From: an uncultured Ruminococcus sp.
GTDB lineage: Bacteria; Bacillota; Clostridia; Oscillospirales; Acutalibacteraceae
Direction: 5' to 3'
Assembly (NCBI GenBank): GCA_902773245.1
Contig: CACYDY010000348.1
Coordinates: 1-6,999, forward strand
DNA: 6,999 nucleotides
The notes below the pieces were generated by a model that was not told the origin of the DNA, did no database searches, and worked only from the letters and a program-made list of their open reading frames with translations. Both the position numbers and the translations under genes were made by a program. Positions 5,834 through 6,999 of this stretch are shown here, piece by piece; position 1 is the stretch's first letter, and the number at the start of each line of letters is the position of its first letter.

Positions 5834-5885
5834 AATTTCACAAAGGTGATGTCTTAATATATACTCATTCAGAGAATGTGAAATT
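5834..5885. repeat. 9-bp inverted repeat AATTTCACA / TGTGAAATT
   Basis: AATTTCACA (5834-5842) and TGTGAAATT (5877-5885) are exact reverse complements 34 bp apart. Each arm contains a parS half-site-like TTTCAC or GTGAAA, but neither is a full parS site. It may be an operator, degenerate parS remnants, or chance in AT-rich DNA. Confidence 0.3.
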
Positions 5886-5926
5886 CATAATAGTACAAGA
5901 AATTCTTTATTTATTATTATAGCACA

Positions 5927-5957
5927 AAATCCGAGATACGTAATGCATCTCGGATTT
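5927..5957 (-). terminator. Stem-loop, probable terminator of noc
   Basis: AAATCCGAGAT (5927-5937) and ATCTCGGATTT (5947-5957) form a perfect 11-bp stem with a 9-nt loop, 72 nt past the noc stop codon. On the minus strand the stem runs into a short TTTT, which is a weak U-tract. It would separate noc transcription from parA. Confidence 0.65.
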
Positions 5958-6029
5958 CATGCTTCGGGATATAGCCGAAATAAAGGGGTATGAAGAAATG
6001 TGTATATGGATATCAACTTGTACTCAAAA

Positions 6030-6827
6030 TTATTTATGTATCTTAATTCTGTACTCAACAAAAGTGTCGGTTTCGGTTTTTTCTTCGGTAGTTTTTATTC
6101 CAACCTCTTTCATTCTTTTGACTGTATTTTCTATAGTGTTGTAAAATAATCTTATGTCTTTGATCACTATTTTTTTGCGGCTGATAGCAGATTCTTCCGG
6201 GTCGGGTTTAATAAGTGTATTGACAAGCTCCTCTGTATCGAAATATGATAACTTGTTTTGGGTGACTTTTTTTAGAATTTTCAATCTTATATTGCTGTCG
6301 TTTATCTGCAGCAAGACCCGTGCATATCTTTCCGATAGGCAGTTGTCGGTGATCAATGATTTCTCTTGTTCTGTAAATTTAAGCAAATTCAATTTGTTTG
6401 AAACATTAAGCTCACTCTGCCCTGTTTGCTTTGAAATTCTTTCAACGGTAAACCCGTATTCGTTAATAAGCCGATTTAATGCCTGAGCTTGTTCGAAAAA
6501 GTTAAGATCTTCCCTTTGAATATTTTCAATTAATGTATACACGGCGGATTGATTTTCCGAACAGTGAATAACTATACAAGGAACGAAACTGTATCCGGCT
6601 AATACGGCAGCTCTAAGACGTCTTTCGCCGGAGATAAGCTCGTACTCAAAATTAGAAACATCTCTGACTATCAGCGGCTGGATAATTCCGTTCAGCTCAA
6701 TACTCTGGGCAAGATATTTCAAATCACTGCGATTGTAGTGCTTTCGTGGCTGAGATTTATTCTCGGAAATTTGAAAAACAGGTATCATCGTGATTTTGCT
6801 TTCGCCTTTTATTTTTCCGCCTGTCAT
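6030..6827 (-). CDS. noc: Nucleoid occlusion protein Noc (ParB paralogue)
   Basis: Noc is a ParB-family CTP-dependent DNA clamp that, in Bacillus, loads at its own sites (NBS), tethers DNA to the membrane and blocks Z-ring assembly over the nucleoid. This 265-residue protein has QPR (26-28), GERRLRA (68-74), ENIQRED (101-107), a helix-turn-helix at about 126-150, and SERYARVLL (165-173). K145 and R167 are Noc-type specificity residues, where ParB has T and G. The C-terminal KDIRLFYNTIENTVKRMKE..G block (223-243) fits the Noc C-terminus. It lacks the ParA-contact LGRGL motif expected of ParB. It also lacks the N-terminal amphipathic membrane helix expected of Noc; it starts MTGGKIKGESKITMIPV. 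The ATG is set by AAGGAG (6837-6842) at 9 nt, and an in-frame stop lies about 30 nt upstream. A broader ParB-like role cannot be excluded. Confidence 0.9.
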   Translation of the reverse strand: MTGGKIKGESKITMIPVFQISENKSQPRKHYNRSDLKYLAQSIELNGIIQPLIVRDVSNFEYELISGERRLRAAVLAGYSFVPCIVIHCSENQSAVYTLIENIQREDLNFFEQAQALNRLINEYGFTVERISKQTGQSELNVSNKLNLLKFTEQEKSLITDNCLSERYARVLLQINDSNIRLKILKKVTQNKLSYFDTEELVNTLIKPDPEESAISRKKIVIKDIRLFYNTIENTVKRMKEVGIKTTEEKTETDTFVEYRIKIHK

Positions 6828-6859
6828 AATACCACTCTCCTTCGCCCAACTGCAAGACT

Positions 6860-6868
6860 ATTATAACA
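6860..6868 (-). promoter_or_regulatory. Extended -10 promoter of noc
   Basis: TGTTATAAT on the minus strand (6868-6860) is a full extended -10 (TGnTATAAT). No good -35 is found at 16-19 bp; a TCGACA lies 21 bp away, which is too far. The start point would be near 6853, giving a leader of about 26 nt with AAGGAG. Confidence 0.55.
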
Positions 6869-6935
6869 CATTGAAATAAAAATCCTTGTCGAATATTGGA
6901 ATCATAAAAAATTTTTCCACCTGAGCGGTTGGGAG

Positions 6936-6967
6936 TTGCCACAAAGAGAAAAAAGTGGTAATATAAT
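6936..6967 (+). promoter_or_regulatory. Divergent plus-strand promoter for a gene beyond the right edge
   Basis: A perfect TATAAT lies at 6962-6967. The best -35 is TTGCCA (6936-6941), with an overlong 20-bp spacer; GCCACA (6938-6943) gives 18 bp with a poorer match. The start point would be near 6974, directly upstream of the strong ribosome binding site at 6985-6991. The -10 is embedded in inverted repeats. Confidence 0.45.
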
Positions 6968-6980
6968 ACCAATATATTAC
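6956..6980. repeat. Nested inverted repeats over the divergent -10 box
   Basis: TGGTA (6956-6960) and TACCA (6967-6971) bracket six bases. Overlapping them, GTAATATA (6958-6965) and TATATTAC (6973-6980) bracket seven. Both dyads cover the TATAAT and the presumed start point, the usual place for a repressor operator. The second dyad is all A/T apart from its ends. Confidence 0.4.
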
Positions 6981-6984
6981 TCAA

Positions 6985-6991
6985 AAGGTGG
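6985..6991 (+). promoter_or_regulatory. Ribosome binding site of a gene starting just outside the window
   Basis: AAGGTGG is followed by AAATTAAA and then the window ends, exactly where a start codon would fall. With the promoter upstream this indicates a plus-strand gene divergent from noc. Its identity cannot be seen. Confidence 0.5.
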
Positions 6992-6999
6992 AAATTAAA

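Larger units (their letters stand above)
5596..6029. other. 434-bp intergenic region between noc and parA
   Basis: No gene is seen here. The stretch holds the parA ribosome binding site and proximal promoter, two parS sites, a -10-like TATAAT abutting parS2 (5821-5826), a 9-bp inverted repeat (5834-5842 / 5877-5885), an extended -10 sequence TGCTATAAT (minus strand, 5916-5924) and the stem-loop downstream of noc. The DNA is otherwise AT-rich. The short plus-strand frame from 5959 runs into the noc coding region antisense and has no support. Confidence 0.7.

Noticed and set aside
5959..6144. 61-codon plus-strand open frame antisense to the end of noc
   Set aside because: Low-complexity hydrophobic translation, no clear ribosome binding site, and it overlaps noc on the other strand.
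6757..6984. 75-codon minus-strand open frame overlapping the noc start
   Set aside because: It is in a different frame from noc, spans the noc promoter and ribosome binding site, and gives no recognisable protein.

Overview
The window looks like an origin-proximal stretch of a low-GC, Gram-positive, Clostridia-type chromosome (Ruminococcus or Oscillospirales-like is my guess). The evidence is a chromosomal ParA/ParB (Soj/Spo0J) pair, a Noc-type ParB paralogue and two perfect parS sites, with serS close by. Every complete gene lies on the minus strand, so transcription runs from high to low coordinates. Genes have AAGGAG-like Shine-Dalgarno sequences and the intergenic DNA is very AT-rich.

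From right to left in the direction of transcription: (1) The right edge (about 6936-6999) holds a plus-strand promoter with nested inverted repeats and a strong ribosome binding site. Its gene must start just outside the window, divergent from noc. (2) noc (6827-6030) follows an extended -10 promoter and ends in a stem-loop at 5927-5957. (3) The 434-bp gap before parA contains the two parS sites (5762-5777 and 5799-5814). (4) parA (5595-4825), parB (4822-3950) and a NADAR-family ADP-ribosyl glycohydrolase (3915-3493) are tightly spaced and probably one operon. (5) serS (3405-2128) has its own promoter and terminator. (6) The 564-bp serS-DUF1846 gap holds a GC-rich island that folds, on the minus strand only, into a three-way junction followed by a terminator. 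It is a candidate unannotated structured RNA. (7) A UPF0371/DUF1846 gene (1563-79) has its own sigma-A promoter and ends at a bidirectional terminator (33-74).

Functionally, ParB clamps load at parS and work with ParA in origin segregation, while Noc would couple chromosome position to division. The NADAR enzyme, which in known members removes ADP-ribose from guanine or hydrolyses riboflavin-pathway by-products, is an unexpected rider on the par operon. SerRS and DUF1846 are not obviously connected to segregation. The points most worth a second look are the structured RNA candidate, the Noc that lacks the usual N-terminal amphipathic helix, the NADAR placement, and the parS/promoter arrangement between noc and parA.
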